Assembly (NCBI GenBank): GCA_024500155.1
Contig: CM044874.1
Location: forward strand, 42,416,384 to 42,480,383
Origin: Chenopodium formosanum
Lineage: Eukaryota; Streptophyta; Magnoliopsida; Caryophyllales; Amaranthaceae
Reading direction: 5' to 3'
DNA length: 64,000 bases
Shown one piece after another: positions 11,623 through 23,471 of this stretch (its first letter is position 1; each line of letters begins with the position of its first letter). The notes under the pieces are model-generated. The model saw only the letters and a program-made list of their open reading frames with translations, did no database searches and was not told the origin of the DNA. The translations under genes and the position numbers were made by a program.

Positions 11623-14600
11623 TGTAGGGAATATTTCAAGCGTTACTCCTAGCTTGAATCCCACTGTGATCATACACTAAAGTACGGTGGCGTCCAAAGG
11701 GAAAGAAGATAGAGAAAAAGAGTCGCCAACCTGTTTTAGGAACTTGTAAACCGTTCACGAGGTGAAGGTTACACCCCTTAACGATCCAAGAGATCGTCAA
11801 CTCCAATAAGGTCTTGAACCAAATAGGGTTCGGGGATGAAGGTACAAATCCAACCTAAGAGAGATTGAACCTGCCCTAATAATAGGCCTCTACTTTATTT
11901 TGATCGTATTCATGTGCGCTTCCTGACTAACATACAATCAATAGGATTAACCCTAAACCTGTTTATCTATGTTGGTTGAATATTAATGCTCAAACAAACT
12001 ATTATTGGCGATCGCTTGAATTATAGTAAAATTAACCCTAAACAAGATTATTAATTATCTTATTAAGCGTGATTACAAGTACGAATTCCCTTTAAACATG
12101 CATAAAAGGTGTGATCAAGAAATAACAATAAAATTCAAGCAACATAATAATAATCAAAATAATCAAAATCATAATAATAATCATGAATCTTAATTATCAT
12201 AATCATGTTAATGTCAAAGCATAATAATAGCAAGATCCTAGGCATGATACTAAAAAGATTAATAACAAACCTGATCCGTGCCATTTATGTCACCTTTAGG
12301 CTATGTTTTCTTTATATTTCTATGCTCCTTTGTAGTCGTTTATGTCATGTTTTTAGAGAATAATGCTCGATTCGCGTGTTTTTGTGTTAGTTTAGAGAAA
12401 TGCATGCTTTTAATGGCTTTCTTATTATTTAATTCATTTCTCGGCTATTTCTCCGTTTCTTTGTCTTGTTTTGAAAAATACGTCGCGGGCTATATGCATG
12501 GGAATTGAAAATAGCACCAACTAGGATCAATATGCAATTTTCGAAATTGAATTTGAGTTTGAAACAAAGGAAAACGAAGGATTGCAAAGTATCAAATAGG
12601 ACCTTTGTGCATTGTTTTAGTCATATCTCAAGTTCTACAGATCTGATTAGGGTGATTCAAGTTGGGTTGGAAGATCCAATGATAGGTGGCACGCCTTCAT
12701 ACAATTCTGAGATCGGAAGTTACAGCCTTCTGAAGTTGGCCCTGGAAAACTGCCGCGGGCGCGGGATTGCTGCAGCTCCAAAACTGCCGTATTTGGTAGT
12801 AAGCACCCGCGGTTGTCCCGAGGGCTCCCCGAGGGCGCAGGCTTGGGCCGCGGGCGCGGATATCGGGGTGTCCGTTCCCCTCCGCGGGCGGGGTTCTGGG
12901 TCTTTTACAATTTTAAGCTTCTTTTCTCCTTTTGTTTATATAGTTTTTGGTTTCCTTTATTCTTCATTTATGTAACTCTTTATTTTTAGAATATTTTTCT
13001 CTCTCTTAGGTTGAGAGCTTCTCTCTCTAGATTAGTCTAGATTAGGAGTAGTTTTAGAGAGAGAAAGTGAGGAATTTCAACGGTGATTGAGAGATTAAAG
13101 ATGCAAGTGTGACAATTGTGTTGGAGATCTTCTTAATTATCAATGAGCATTTCTAAACTCTATCTCATTCAATTGCTTTGTTTAATTTGATGTTTGTTTG
13201 GATTGATTTTGATATTTGATGTTTGATTAGAGTAATTGTTCTTGATATTTTGTTGATTCTTGTTCTCTATAGTTGTTAGTTGATAGATGATGATTCTTGA
13301 ATAGTTGTTTGGCTAGGAATTGGGTGGAACTTGAATGACTGATGAATTGTGATTAATTTGGGAATTGTGTTGATTGATTGTTGAGATTAAAGTGATTAGT
13401 GAAGGTTTGCATTTGTGTAATTAAATTTGGCCTTGAGAATTTTGCTAGATTGCATTGTAATTACTAATGACATGAACAATTGATTTAGGAATTGCAATTA
13501 TCAATTGGTTTTGATTGTGATTCTCTTAGTTTGTTATTTATAGTGAACCCTGGCTTAACAATTAGGAGATAGCTCTTTGATTCCTATTGATTGCTCTTAT
13601 CATTAGTCCTCACAACCTTTGATTGACATGCTCTTCCCAAGTTGTTGCAATTGACATGATTACCTGTTGATCCCCGTTCCTAGTGTTTTATTTCTTTGGT
13701 TACTTGTTTTGTTAGTTGTTAGTATTCTCTCTTACCTTCGTCTTCGACCTAGCTTACGCGCACAATTGAAAGTGCTTGAACATTATCGTTCCTTTGGGTT
13801 CGACCCTTGACTTGCCTCTATACTCGTATTTAGGTTTGTTAAGTGTTTATAAATTTAGTTTGATCGAGTGGAGATTAGATAACGACCTAGTTTTCCTCTT
13901 GTCAAAACCCTAGCATGTCACTTAACAATAAAAATCAAAGTTTTAACCCTAACATGATACTAACATAAATATTAGGAAAGACAATAAAAGGCATCATAGA
14001 AATCATAATTGACATTATATTCTTTACCCTAAACATGATACTAGGAAGCAACAAAACATCCTAACATGTTACTAGGAATCATAATAACAACCTAAGTATG
14101 ATTTCTATATCATAATAACAATGTAAACAATTAAAACACTTACTTGGATGCCTCGTACCTCTTTCTAACAACAAAATACACACGTTAGTAACTTCAAGAA
14201 AAATAATAAATCAAACAATTAAATTAAATAATTGAAAGAGAGATTTGGGACCAAACCTTTAGAAATTAAACCTTTCACGTTTGGGGCGAAGGTAAATTCG
14301 AATATGGCTAAATGTTTCTAAGTCTAATGAATGCGGAATTTTTGTATTTGTGAAAAGGCTAGTTTAGAAGAAAGAGAGAGAGTAATCAAGAAAATCTTGA
14401 TGAGAGTTGGTGAAAAAGAGAATTGGTGAAAAACTAAAGAGAATTGATGATTCAAAACGGAGTTTTTAGAAGGCTCTTTATAAAGAAAAACAACCAAAAA
14501 GATAAAAAATCAAAACAGAGTTTTAACGCGTAAAACCAGAGTTAGCGTTAGACGCTGACATTAGCGCCAGGCGCTAACGTTAGCGCCTGGCGCCAAGCTT

Positions 14601-15196
14601 AATGTCAGGCGCTAATGCTAGCGTTTGGCGCTGACTAAGAATTTGACGCGTTTTCTTAAAATCAGATAGAAATTGCCGTACAGGAGGATAAAATCGTACT
14701 TTCCTCAAAAACGTTCTTATATTCTGATTAAAACTCTAAAAGTCAAGAAAAGTCAATTTATCAATGCTAATTGAGTTAGGAATGAAAAGAACCTTCTAGA
14801 AGACTAAAACCATTCCTAATTGCACTAGGAATGATAAATCTATATTAGGTTCTCCTCTAGATCATTGGGCCGCATATGAGGCTCAAACTTGGCCTAGTTC
14901 GGTAAATTGGTCATAACTTCCTCAATATTCATCGGAATTGGGCTTATAATATATAGTTGGAAAGGTCTTTTCAAGCCCTATCCAACTACACTATTATTGG
15001 ACCTACATCATGGACCAACCAAACTGGATTGGCTGTTTTCTTAAAATAGGTTTTCAAAAACAGAGAGAGGAGAAAAGAAATTAAAACTATCCGCAATACT
15101 AAACTTTCCACACTTTTACTTCATTCGATTATGATTCAACGTGAAAGGCACTCATCACTGGGTTTGGTTTTTGGGAGACACATTTGGGTGTCTACA
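11623..15196 (-). mobile_element. 3' LTR of copy 2, interrupted by a solo LTR
   Basis: Reverse-strand LTR from TGTAGACACCC (15196) to ATTCCCTACA (11623). It is 1936 bp after removing the nested solo LTR and one 5-bp duplication, the same length as the copy 3 5' LTR (1937 bp). It has a dense AGCGCCAGGCGCTAA-type palindrome cluster at 14526-14650. Confidence 0.85.
12272..13904 (+). mobile_element. Solo Athila LTR with perfect target duplication
   Basis: A 1633-bp LTR from TGATCCGTGCC to CTCTTGTCA, flanked on both sides by AAACC (12267-12271 and 13905-13909). The uninterrupted host sequence is seen in the sister LTR at 22205-22220. It is the same family as the Athila-A LTR at 32245-33950, including the G+C-rich CCGCGGGCGCGG patch near 12750-12900. 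No internal sequence remains, consistent with LTR-LTR recombination. Confidence 0.93.
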
Positions 15197-15217
15197 AAAG
15201 TCCCCACTTTGACTGAG
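15197..15217 (-). other. Polypurine tract of copy 2
   Basis: Reads AAAGTGGGGACTTT on the minus strand directly before the LTR start at 15196. It is the equivalent of the tract at 5956-5969. Confidence 0.7.
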
Positions 15218-15535
15218 TTTGGAGAAACTTATGTTTCGAAAACAAAAGTCAAAGTAGCAATAAGGACGGAGAATGATTCAGAACGTTCTGCGATCCTAAG
15301 TCATTCTTGTAATGCCAATACCTGCAAACTAGCGTTAGTTAAAACAGATAAGATAGTTAAGAAACGCGTATCTTGCACCGTTGAGCACACGTCTCTGAAA
15401 GAGTAACCGATTTGATGTGAAGATCTTCCACAAGCTAGAGAATACCGCTTGAAGACTGCTACGCCTGTAACTGCCTCCAATTTCCGCTGTGATAGTCTTC
15501 GAAAAGATCACTGCTTGTTGATCCTTAATGCTGCT
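15218..15535 (-). other. 3' internal non-coding region of copy 2 next to the polypurine tract
   Basis: Non-coding and alignable with 5720-5955 of copy 1 in reverse: the block around GAACGTTCTGCGATCC and the adjacent CTAGCGTTAGTTAAA match. The apparent open frame at 15131-15406 crosses the LTR border and is not a gene. Confidence 0.6.
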
Positions 15536-16372
15536 ATGCCAGTACGTCGGTGCTTTGTCTGCTTGTGAACCAGTATGTCGGTGCTTTTCATGTGATGACA
15601 ATTCTCTTTTCTTTGGGAATAGTTCCCAACACAACTCTCTTGTATGATGTATGACAATCCGATTTAGGGAAAGTTGTCAATGCTTCGTAACAATCCATCC
15701 TTGGAAATGTTGCTACGATGAAGCGACAATCCGTAACTCGGAAAATTTGCCAAAATCCAATTTTGGAAAAAGTTGCCAATGCTTCTTAACAATCTGTCAT
15801 AAAAACTTTGCTACAATCGACAATCCACATATTGGAATATAACTCTTGAAAGCAATCCACCTTGAAAATTTGCCAATGATATGTGACAATCCTTTTGGGA
15901 AAATATTGCCACTATTGACAATCTACGTCTTGGAACATTTGCAAAAAAAGAGTCGTCCGATAATCCACTTCGTGAAAATTGGCCACTTACTAAAATGAAT
16001 GACAATCCACGTTGAGGAACCTTTGCTGAAATTTATGTTGAATAGAGTCCTACAACAATCCTTTGGAAAGTTTTTCCATAAGGAACTGGGTGTATGACTA
16101 TCCAATCTCGGAAAACTTGCCAATAAGTCGATGAATGTATGACAATCTGAACTAGGAAAAACTTGCCAAACAAAGAAGGAGCACGACAATCAACGCTTGG
16201 AAACTTTGCCAGAGATTACAATCTAATCTTGGAAAAATTGTCGTTGAAGAAGATGCACGACAATCCATTTTTGGAAATATTGTCAGTTGGGGATGACAAT
16301 CCAATTTTTGGAAAAATTGTCGTTTAAGAAGAATGCGCGACAATCCATATTTGGAAATATTGTCGTTTAAGT
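15536..16372 (-). repeat. About 19 degenerate 30-45-bp repeats with internal dyad, plus GTCGGTGC repeats
   Basis: From about 15648 to 16371 a motif GACAATCCNNNTTTGGAAA(A/T)(A/T)TTG(T/C)C recurs roughly every 30-55 bp. The last copies (16259, 16294, 16339) are the best conserved, and in them GACAAT and ATTGTC form inverted arms. At 15538-15590 two copies of CAGTAYGTCGGTGCTTT match the ~31-bp repeats of copy 1. Short open frames on the minus strand rich in CH and FPR are translations of the repeat. Confidence 0.8.
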
Positions 16373-18772
16373 GCTTGTTTTTAAACCGATACGTTGGTGC
16401 TTATAATGAGCCATTGTTTTAGGCACTTAAGCTAAGTGAGACGATTTTTTGTCAGGTCAATCATTTACTATGATTGTAATCGAGCCGACTACTAGTCATG
16501 TTAAATTTGTTATAGGGGCTAACTAGCGTACTAAGGAACCCGAAATTGCTGTATGAGGTCGAAATAACCATTCTGAGAGGCTTCGAGCTCTGTCGCTGCT
16601 GAAATATCTCTGGCGTCAAGAATTGGCTCTGTCGCCAGACGCTGAGGTCTAGTGCCAGGCGCTGAAATCTGTTGCTAAATGCCAGATGTTGTTGTCTGGC
16701 GCTGGAGTTGGGTCTTACCTATTCTGCTCTTGCTGCTGCTCTTGCTCGGTTTCGCTTCGAACTTTGAACTGGTTGTTTCCTTTCAACTAAATCTGCTCAA
16801 GTCTTTTGTAAATTAAAGCTCTTCATCTCTAATTTATCGATCAATGTAACTCCTCCTATCTTGAAGGAATCTCCTGTGGTCATATTCGCGGTTTTTTAGA
16901 AAAAAATTCGAGAATGTCCTCGCTTGCTGGGATGCACCGGCATTTATATCTTTATGTATAGGAATTTTCTTGTCTTTCTTTAGGGTTGACCTAAGACATA
17001 GTCTTGACTCAACTCATTGACTTAACATGACTCAAGGTATAAACTTGACTCGCTGTGATTGACTTGAGGTTGACTCGACTCAAAGTGTTTGACGCATGTG
17101 TTAGACTCATATCGAGGACTCAATGTGTACATTACTCGTGTGTGCATTGTAATGTGATCGTGCGACTCAAAAATGCAAAAAAAAAAAAAAAAAAAAAAGC
17201 AAAAATTTTTCGTCATTTTTGTGGAGGGTACCGACATTCTCCCGAAAAAGAAAGATGCAAAAAAAGATTCGAAGTTTTTGAGCGCATGTTGAATGAGCTT
17301 AGTCAAATGTTGTCTGATACTATCTCTCAAGGTGCAAGGATTAACCCATCCTAGGATATCTTAATTGTTGACTCAATGATGAAAGTATTTGGGTAACTTA
17401 GGCACGGAGGCTAAGCACTTCATACTTTGTGATGCAATGATGATTGATTGACGAGTGATGTTGATATGACAAGGCATGCTTCAGCGTTGTGTTAAGATTT
17501 CATGACAAAGGGTTCCTAAGGGAAGTATATTTGGTCATGTATATGTGATGTGTGTGATAGTGACACTAAAGTTAGGCCGCAATGGCTAAGTGTGTGGAAA
17601 GATATTATTTTTTAAAAGAGTCAAAGGGTGGTGACTCTTAGGCTAGGTAAGCTAATAATGTAAGGATCAAGCCCCCAATTTTAGCTCTAAATGAATAGGA
17701 ATGTGCACAGAAGATCCCTTGATATGATCATGGTGTGTGAATGTGAATGTGAATGTGAATATGAATGCATGTTTATTACGGTCGCACCTCGATGTGAGGT
17801 TGCCTACGTATCCATTAGGAATCAGGACGAACGTAGCTCTAGCCAAACCTCGCACAAGTATGTGTTTACCTCAAAAAGGTCTTTTTAAGGGTTGTAACGT
17901 GGTTAGGCTAAAGGTTGAAGAAGAAGGGGATAAAGGCTCAAGACCCTAGATAAGCCCCGAAGGTGTGCAACTTTGCTTTTGAATCTTTATATTTTTATGC
18001 TTGAGGCTTGCTTCTATTTTCTCTTTATTTTTTTTTTATGTTTTTTTTTTTGCTTTAGCATTTATTTTTATTTTTATAAGTGTGGGCAATCCCAATCATG
18101 CGGTCTTTCACTCACTCGGCATTCATGTTTCTCAGGCACGGTACCGAGCACTCGATAAGAGACGCAATCTGAGACGTGTTCTTATCAAAGACATTTTCAT
18201 ATCAAAGACATTGGAACACTTACTCTTTGTACACTTTTATTATTTTTTATTGCTTATTTATTTATTTTGATCTTTTGAAATCACTCAAGCTTTTTTTCTT
18301 TGAAAATTGCATAAGTTACACACCATCCCATCCCAAGATTAGGTAGATGTAGGTTGAAGAAAGAAAGGTCTATCGTTAGACGATGCTCAAATTGGTTTAG
18401 AAAAAAGGAAGTGTAATTGAAGGGTGGAAGGTAATATGATGTGGCTACAAGGGGTGCCTTAAATCATTGGTATACCTTGTGCTTAGTTTGACATGGATTT
18501 TTTTTTATTTTTTTTTTATTTATTTATTTTTTTGTAATGAAATGATCATATACAAAAAATAAATGCTCATTTTATTTAAAGGGAAATAAATAATGATCCT
18601 ACAAAGTTAAATCTAAGGGTAAAGAAAGAATCTTCGAAGTTAATCTAAGGGAAGATAAAGGTGCCTAATCTAGACTTATTGGGGAAAGGAAAAAATGAAA
18701 AAGAAATAGAAAAAGAGGTCATGAAATCTCATCATTGAAGCTCGCCTTTGTCTTGTGCTGTTTGCTCCGACA
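16373..18772 (-). other. Non-coding stretch between gag and 3' repeats in copy 2
   Basis: No gene found. It holds a degenerate GGCGC cluster (16610-16710), TTGACT-rich direct repeats (17000-17100), an A20-class homopolymer (about 17178-17198), a GAATGT microsatellite (17738-17767), a block with GGTTGCCTACGTATCC (17790-17850) and long T tracts (18030-18080, 18500-18535). The region occupies the place where pol would be in an autonomous element and where the PMD gene lies in copy 1. Confidence 0.55.
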
Positions 18773-20019
18773 TCATCCGGTCTTCTCGCTAGCTAAAGTC
18801 AATGGGATCTTATTTACCTCTATGAGATCTTGAACGAGGTTTTCAAACCTGTAGCATTCATCAGTGGTGTGACCGTTTCCTCGATGGTACTTGCAATAGG
18901 AGTTTGGATTCCATCTCAAAGATCGATTTTTTGGCGTTGGATCCTCGGTAGGGCCAATTGGTTTGATTAATCCTCGATCGTAAAGACGGTCGAAAGCAGC
19001 ATCGTAGGTCATTCCAATGGGTGTGAACTCTCGCCTGGGTTTCCTTTTAGATCCTTGATTGTCCACAACTAAGACACCATTATGGTCAAAGGTACTAACA
19101 TTATTACTAGAGTGGGCGTTTTCGGAAGAAGAAAGATTGTCGTTCTTCTTTCCTTTCCAGCCACCGTGGTTACTGTTGTTAGTAGCTTTTTGTTTTGCGA
19201 GGTCGTCTTCGATCTCGATACGTATGTCATAGACGGCTCTGAAAGTGTTCAAGTTGTGTTGATATTTTAAGTGCTTTGAATACTTTTCTTGGAGATTCTT
19301 GATAAACATCCTCACAGACTCCTTTTCGGTGGGGACCTCAATCATCTTAGCGGAAATTTCCCTCCACTTATTGAAGAAAGAAGTAAAACCTTCATTTGCC
19401 TTTTGCCTTAGCATCTCAAGTTGTCTATAATCGGTTTCAACTTGAATATTGCAGTTGTACCTATCAATGAAAACATTTTCTATCAATTCCCAGGTAGAGG
19501 TTTTCTCTTTATCAAGGGAGAAGAACCATTGTTGGCAAACGGTTTCAAGAGATAGAGAAATTATAGAGGGAAACACTTTCTTGTCGATACCCTTAAAACT
19601 CATTATTGTCTCAAAAGCTCTTAAATGAAAATAAGGGTTGTCAGTTGCCTTGAATTTCGGGATGTTGTTGGCATTGAACTTATGCAGAAGAAGTTCTTTA
19701 TCCACCAAGACCCCTTGTGAACTAATGCCCTGAAATTTATAGTCACTAGATAGCTTGCTCAAGCTTTCTTGCATGAGGTTCATTTGTTGTTGCTTCACAG
19801 GGTCATTTTGAGGGTTAAAGCCTTTAACACCTCAGTCACGTCAGTCAAATGACTCCTAAGTTCATTAACTTCCTCTCGAGTTGCCATTATCTTTTTAGCC
19901 TTTCTCTTTTGACGAATCGGTTTAACAAAAAGTAAGACTTGAATAAAGAGGTTATCCTTGATCAATCGTCCTTCCCTCCTCGACCACGTACTGTGGAAAA
20001 GGAATTTGGGGATATTCAT
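18773..20019 (-). pseudogene. gag of Ogre/Tat-like copy 2
   Basis: Structural gag polyprotein: packages element RNA into cytoplasmic particles (family knowledge). It starts at ATG 20019 (MNIPKFLFHSTWS). The capsid-like region has NPYFHLRAFETIM, WFFSLDKEKTSTWE and GFTSFFNKWREISAKM. The C-terminal zinc-knuckle-like motif is CKYHRGNGHTTDEC, followed by LVQDLIEVNKIPL. A 4-bp deletion relative to copy 3 (near 19803-19808) shifts the frame after residue 72; downstream 341 codons are open to a stop at 18773. No protease or pol follows. It is the better preserved of the two gag copies. Confidence 0.85.
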
Positions 20020-21542
20020 TGTTAATTGTTTGACTCAAACTTTATTCAACATGCAATGGGTGGAGGAAGTGAAGAAAGACGGAATAAAATATGAAGAAAA
20101 ATGATATAGATGGAGGGATATGAAGAATTAGGAATAGAATGTGCCCCCAACTCAAATGACGGAAAAAAACGACTTATGCATGAACCTAAGACATGGTCAT
20201 GGTGACATACACAAAGTGTGTGCTAAGAATAGTGAGTGTGGGTGACATGTTAAAACTCATGTCATGACCATGTGACTAGACTATGTGACTCGACTCCATT
20301 AATGACTTAACAAGGTATAATTAACAGAATTAATTAGCAAACTGTTTAATTAGACACAAGTTGATGACTCGAGCAATAAACCAAACTGTCGCCAAAACGA
20401 CAAGACTGGCGCCGCACAGTGTAGCTTAGCGCTAGGCGAGAGAGCTGTCGCTAGGCGCTACACTCCACAGAGTGGCGCTGCAGTCCAAATCTCGGCGCCA
20501 GTGCTGGAACGTAAATCTAGAACTACTTTCGGTATTATTACTCTATAGGGTATGGCTAAAGTCGTACTAAGTCAACTCTGACTAGATTATTAGACTCTAA
20601 TTACCAAAATTATATATTTAATTAATTAAGCAAAGTCTTTTAGCCGTTAAGCAGTTTATTTTGTCTTAACACAAGTCAAATAAACGGTTAGGAAAAAACA
20701 CATAGAGAATGCACAACCAATAATGCACAATTATTCAAGTAGGTACAGTATGGGGCAATGAGTTTGCAACCTAACCATGGCTTTTGTTCTCTAATGTTCA
20801 GGATATGGGTTAGTCAATAGAGGGTCCATGGTTATTTGTCCGGATGCATCGCGCGGAAGCCTAATCGTGAAGGGTTGGCGCGAGTGGATGTGACACCGCG
20901 AGTTTTAGAAAAAACTCACTTCCATGGTTTGGTGAATTCAACATTCTAGGACGTACCCCTTGTTGCTCAGAGTGTTCAATCAGGTAGATGGAGCATGAAT
21001 TTCCAGAGGGTTATGCCCATATGTAGAACTTATATGGGTTTCAGAAAAGTGAGAAAAACTCAATCAGGAAGTAGGATCGAGCAAACAATGTTAAAAACTG
21101 GTCGAAATTAGAACGCATATTTCTGGCTCAATATTGGAAGAATTTGGCACCAGTAAACAGGAGTTGGCGCCGGATTTTGGCTGTAGCGCCTGGTTACAGA
21201 GTTGTCGTCTAGCACTACAGTCAAATTCCTGGCGCTAATCTTCTGTTCGCTGACGCTATTTCCTACATGCCTCAACAGCTTTCTGTGCTCGATAAAATTT
21301 TCCAGTTTTGCGCAGTGTTATTTCGGTCTTAGTTGGGAAAGATATTCCTAAAATTTCCTACGTATAAAAATCCTATGTTTTAACTCATTACGGATGGTCT
21401 TTTCCAATGAGATATTTCTTATGCATATGAAAATAATGTTAATCAAAATTACGCACATGAAATACTTAGAACTTTTCGAGTCTCATCCACTCATTCTAAA
21501 TCATTGCCGAAAAAATTTCAGGAATTAAAATAGAAATCCTCA
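20020..21542 (-). other. 5' leader of copy 2
   Basis: Long untranslated leader between primer site and gag, collinear with 53720-55261 of copy 3. It contains two separate GGCGC palindrome clusters (20395-20510 and 21140-21265). An inverted pair GAGTTTT/AAAACTC lies near 20898-20922, at the position of the GCGAGTT...AACTCGC hairpin of copy 3. No convincing open frame upstream of gag is visible. Confidence 0.6.
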
Positions 21543-21557
21543 CCAGCGGAGTCGCCA
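21543..21557 (-). other. Primer binding site of copy 2 (tRNA-Arg type)
   Basis: TGGCGACTCCGCTGG on the minus strand, a few bases inside the 5' LTR end. The form TGGCGACTCCRCTGGGG complements the 3' end of plant tRNA-Arg and is the primer site known for Ogre elements. Confidence 0.75.
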
Positions 21558-21562
21558 AAAAC

Positions 21563-23471
21563 TGTAGGGAATATTTCAAGAGTTACCCCTAGCTTGAACC
21601 CTACTGTGATCATACACTAAAGTATGGTGGCGTCCAAAGGGAAAGAAGATTGAGCAAAAGAGTCGCCAACAAGTTTTAGGAACTTGTAAATCGTTCATGA
21701 GGTGAAGGTTACACCCCTTAACGATCCAAGAGATTGTCAACTCCAATAAGGTCTTGAACCAAAGAGGGTTCGGCAATGAAGGTACAAATCCAACCTAAAA
21801 GAGATTGAACCTGCCCTAATAATAGGCCTCTACTTTATTCTGATCGTATTCATGTGCGCTTTCTGACTAACATGCAATCAATAGGATTAACCCTAAACCT
21901 GTTTATCTATGTTGGTTGAATATTAATGCACAAACAAACTATTATTGGCGATCACTTGAATTATAATCAAATTAACCCTAAACAAGATTATTAATTATCT
22001 TATTAAGCGTGATTACAAGTACGAATTCCCTTTAAACATGCATAAAAGGTGTGATCAAGCAATAACAATAAAAATCAAGCAATATAATAATGATCAAAAT
22101 AATCAAAATCATAATAATAATAATCATGAATCATAATTATCATAATCATGTTAATGTTAAAGCATAATAATAGCAAGAACCTAGGCATGATACTAACAAG
22201 ATTAACAACAAACCCTAGCATGTCACTAAACAATACAGATCAAAGTTTTAACCCTAACATGATACTAACATAAATATTAGGAAAGACAATAAAAGGCATC
22301 ATAGAAATCATAATTGACATTATATTCTTTACCCTAAACATGACACTAGAAAGCAACCAAACATCCTAACATGATACTAGGAATCATAATAACAACCTAA
22401 GCATGATTTATATATCATAATAACAATGTAAACAATTGAAACACTTACTTGGATTCCTCGTACCTCTTTCTAATAAAAAAATAGACACGTTAGTAATTTA
22501 AAGGAAAATAATAAATCAAATAATTAAATTAATTAATCGAAAGAGAGATTTGGGAACAAACCCTTAGAAATTAAACCTTTCACGTCTAGGGCGAAGGCAA
22601 CTTCGAATATCACTAGATGTTTCTAAGTCTAATGAATGCGGAGTTTTTATATTTGTGTGAAGGCTAGTTTAGAAGAGAGAGAGAGATGAATCAAGAAAAT
22701 CTTGATGAGAGTTGGTGAAATAGAGAATTGGTGAAAAACTGATGAGAATTAATGATTCAAAACGGAGGTTTTAGAAGGCTATTTATAAAGAAAATCAACC
22801 AAAAAGATAAAAAATCAAAATAGAGTTTTGACGCGTAAAACCAGAGTTAGTGCTAGACGCTAACATTAGCGCCAGGCGCTAATGCTAGCGCCAGGCGCCA
22901 AGCTTAATGTCAGGCGCTAATGCTGGCGTTTGGCGCTAACTAAGAATTTGACGCGTTTTCTTAAAATCCGATAGAAGTTGCCGAACAGGAGGATAAAATC
23001 ATATTTTCCTCAAAAACGTTCTTTTATTCTGATTAAAACTCTGAAAGTCAACAAAAGTCAATTTATCAATGCTAATTGAGTTAGGAATGAAAAGAATCTT
23101 CTAGAAGAATCTAGAAGACTAAAATCATTACTAATTGCATTAGGAATGATAAATATATATTAGGCCCTCCTCTAGATCATTGGGCCGCATATGAGGCTCA
23201 AACCGGGCCCAGTTCGGTAAATTGGTCATAACTTCCTCAATATTCATCGAAATTGGGCTTATAATATATCGTTGGAATGGATTTTTCAAGCCCTATCCAA
23301 CTACACTAATATTTGACCCATATCATGGACCAACCGAACTAGATTTGCTGTTTTTTTAAAATAGGTTTTCAAAAACAGAGAGAGGAGAAAAGAAATTAAA
23401 ACTATTCGCAACACTAAACTTTCCACACTTTCACTTCATTCGATTATGATTCGACGTGAAAAACACTCATC
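21563..23471 (-). mobile_element. 5' LTR of copy 2, outer end truncated
   Basis: Matches the family LTR from its 3' end (ATTCCCTACA at 21563) to about 50 bp short of the expected TGTAGACACCC start. It has a GGCGCC/AGCGCC cluster at 22845-22960 and a minus-strand TATA box (TATAAATA, 22787-22780). Confidence 0.85.

Larger units (their letters stand above)
11623..23471 (-). mobile_element. Ogre/Tat-like retrotransposon copy 2 (gag-only)
   Basis: Minus-strand element: 5' LTR 23471-21563, primer site 21557-21543, leader, gag 20019-18773, a long non-coding 3' part, polypurine tract, 3' LTR 15196-11623. No protease, reverse transcriptase, RNase H or integrase motifs are present between gag and the 3' LTR. 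It is therefore a non-autonomous gag-only derivative (TR-GAG type). Without the nested solo LTR it is about 10.2 kb. It splits Tat-2. The outer end of the 5' LTR lacks about 50 bp (stops at 23471), so no target duplication can be shown. Confidence 0.8.

Noticed and set aside
15648..16371. Regular repeat array considered as CRISPR
   Set aside because: Units are degenerate, spacing varies, the DNA is clearly plant nuclear, and the array lies in a retrotransposon 3' region.
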